Source of the DNA: Bacteroidota bacterium
Lineage (GTDB): Bacteria > Bacteroidota > Ignavibacteria > Kapaibacteriales > UBA2268
Reading direction: 5' to 3'
NCBI GenBank assembly: GCA_027371665.1
Contig: DAHXMP010000020.1
Span: forward strand, 1 to 6,394
Length of the DNA stretch: 6,394 nucleotides
A program made the translations under genes and the position numbers. Below are positions 4,936 through 6,394 of this stretch, piece after piece (the stretch's first letter is position 1; every line of letters starts with the position of its first letter). Under the pieces are notes generated by a model. The model saw only the letters and a list, made by a program, of their open reading frames with translations. It made no database searches and was not told the DNA's origin.

Positions 4936-6394
4936 ATGAAGATATTATTGACATCGGCTGAAGTTGCACCTTTTGCAAAAACAGGCGGACTTGCCGACGT
5001 TGCTGCTGCACTTCCCTTCGAATGGGAAAAGTTCGGTCAGGAAGTAATTATCGTGATGCCTAAGTATGCTCATATTGATACATATCATTACGGTTTTCAC
5101 CCTACATTCAAAATTGTTTATGTCCCGATGGGTTATTGGATGGAATACGGACATATATGGCAGGGAACATTGCCGCATTCAAATGTGCCAGTTTATCTTA
5201 TTGAGAATAATGATTATTTTAACAGGAGGGGTATATATGGTGACCCTGATGAATACCCTGATAATGACAGAAGGTTTATATTTTTCAGCAGGGCGGTTTT
5301 GGAAACTGCTAAAGCTTTAAATTTCGAACCTGATATAATCCATTCCCATGATTTCCATACTGCTTTTGCCGTGGCTTTTCTGAAGTCACAGTACAAAAAT
5401 GACAGAAGATTTTCAAGGACAGCTGGTGTTTACACAATACATAATCTTGCCTACCAGGGATGGTTTGAGCCGGGAAGGGCAATGAATTTTTCAACTTTCG
5501 GGATGAAGGAATTTTATAAAGGTTCATGGTTCGAGCATAAAGGAATGGTTAATGCCATGAAGGCAGGAATTATGTTTTCCGATAAGATAACCACAGTGAG
5601 CCCGACATATGCAAAGGAGATAAGATATCCATATTACAGTGAAGGCATGGAAGATGTTTTGAATTTAAGGGGTGCAGATTTAATCGGAATATTAAACGGA
5701 GCTCATTACGGAGAATGGGACCCTGAGAATGACGGATTAATTTATTGCAAATACAACAAGGATTTTCTGCAGGGAAAATTGAGAAATAAGACAGAGTTTT
5801 TGAGGGAAATGGGTATTACTGAAGAAGATGAACCTGGATTGCCTGTGGTTGGGATGGTAACAAGGTTAACAGAACAAAAGGGTATTGATTTACTGATTAA
5901 CAAGCTTGAGTGGTTCCTAAGTAATAATATATTCAGGTTCTGCCTTCTGGGTTCAGGAGAAGGAAGATATGAAGACTATTTCAGATATATTGGCTGGAAA
6001 TACCCGAAAAGAGCATACATAAATATTGGATACAGCAATAAGCTGGCACACAGGATAATAGCTGTATCTGATTTTATAATAATGCCTTCGAGATATGAAC
6101 CCTGCGGGCTGACTCAGATATACGGATTGAAATATGGGACAGTACCTATTGTAAGAGAAACGGGAGGGCTGGCAGATACGGTGAAGGAGTATAAGGGAGA
6201 AACGGGAGAAGGAAACGGGATAAGTTTCTTCAATTATAATGCTGATGAAATGGCAGAGGCGATAACGAGGGGAATAGGGATATATAAATCAGAAAAGGAC
6301 TGGACAGCAATAAGGAGGAACGGGATGGGGGAGGATTATGGGTCAGGAAGCTCAGCACTTGAGTATATAAAGGTGTTCAGGTGGGCAATGAGTA
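4936..6394 (+). CDS. glgA: Glycogen synthase (ADP-glucose), GT5 family (3' end outside window)
   Basis: From the ATG at 4936, 486 codons plus one base remain open to the window edge. Bacterial GlgA is usually about 475-500 residues, so little should be missing. The enzyme transfers glucose from ADP-glucose to the non-reducing end of alpha-1,4-glucan in the cytoplasm. The N-terminal Rossmann domain (about 2-245) shows KTGGLADV (15-22), with the ADP-glucose-binding lysine K15, then HSHDFHTA (136-143) and TIHNLAYQG (167-175). The C-terminal domain shows GMVTRLTEQKG (306-316) with R310 and K315, MPSRYEPCGLTQIYGLKYG (383-401) with catalytic E388, and ETGGLADTV (408-416). Two spots differ from my recollection of the consensus. 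The usual NG(V/I)D...W-P loop reads NGAHYGEWDP (254-263), and the usual DFSW near the end reads DYGS (467-470). All 25 arginines use AGA or AGG, and the last third of the gene is purine-rich. No branching enzyme or pyrophosphorylase gene is visible nearby. Confidence 0.97.
   Translation, partial: MKILLTSAEVAPFAKTGGLADVAAALPFEWEKFGQEVIIVMPKYAHIDTYHYGFHPTFKIVYVPMGYWMEYGHIWQGTLPHSNVPVYLIENNDYFNRRGIYGDPDEYPDNDRRFIFFSRAVLETAKALNFEPDIIHSHDFHTAFAVAFLKSQYKNDRRFSRTAGVYTIHNLAYQGWFEPGRAMNFSTFGMKEFYKGSWFEHKGMVNAMKAGIMFSDKITTVSPTYAKEIRYPYYSEGMEDVLNLRGADLIGILNGAHYGEWDPENDGLIYCKYNKDFLQGKLRNKTEFLREMGITEEDEPGLPVVGMVTRLTEQKGIDLLINKLEWFLSNNIFRFCLLGSGEGRYEDYFRYIGWKYPKRAYINIGYSNKLAHRIIAVSDFIIMPSRYEPCGLTQIYGLKYGTVPIVRETGGLADTVKEYKGETGEGNGISFFNYNADEMAEAITRGIGIYKSEKDWTAIRRNGMGEDYGSGSSALEYIKVFRWAMS

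Noticed and set aside
4945..5527. Open frames in other frames inside glgA (4945-5178, 5066-5320, 5214-5396, 5309-5527)
   Set aside because: They are shadows of glgA, whose plus-strand frame is continuous and carries every GT5 motif.
1..6394. Mobile element, CRISPR, phage, toxin-antitoxin or RNA gene
   Set aside because: I found no direct-repeat array, transposase or integrase motif, or tRNA/rRNA-like sequence. Nearly all of the window is accounted for by seven ordinary genes.

Overview
This AT-rich window (local counts run from about 23% to 45% G+C) holds seven protein-coding genes and little else. The sequence suggests a bacterium of the Bacteroidota/Ignavibacteriota/Chlorobi (FCB) kind. 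The grounds are the low G+C, AT-rich start regions mostly without a Shine-Dalgarno sequence, a Bacteroidota-style signal peptide ending in FSQQ, and the mix of families. That assignment is an inference from style, not a measured placement.

Layout. Positions 1-3964 carry five genes on the minus strand, read leftward, with gaps of only 3, 26, 16 and 4 bases, so they look like one operon. In transcription order they are: a membrane diacylglycerol/polyprenol kinase-family protein (3964-3302), a low-specificity threonine aldolase (3298-2261), a small exported protein of unknown family (2234-1770), a 4-hydroxybenzoyl-CoA-type hotdog thioesterase (1753-1274), and a GH3 beta-N-acetylhexosaminidase of the NagZ kind (1269 to beyond base 1). 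On the plus strand, ispE (3983-4831) starts only 18 bases from the divergent kinase-family gene. After a 104-base AT-rich gap comes glgA (4936 to beyond base 6394). The GH3 gene and glgA both run off the window, and both are long, well-supported genes.

Function. IspE is a core step of the MEP isoprenoid pathway. GlgA elongates glycogen from ADP-glucose. The leftward operon mixes lipid-alcohol phosphorylation, amino-acid cleavage, acyl-CoA hydrolysis and aminosugar hydrolysis, which looks like a housekeeping cluster rather than a single pathway. The one tentative link across the divergent junction is isoprenoid or lipid metabolism (IspE and a possible polyprenol kinase).

I see no tRNA, rRNA, CRISPR array, insertion sequence, prophage, toxin-antitoxin or defence genes. 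Nothing here clearly amounts to an undescribed system. The items most worth a second look are the unknown exported protein inside the operon, the very tight divergent junction, the AGA/AGG-only arginine codons and purine skew of glgA, and two departures from family consensus in GlgA.
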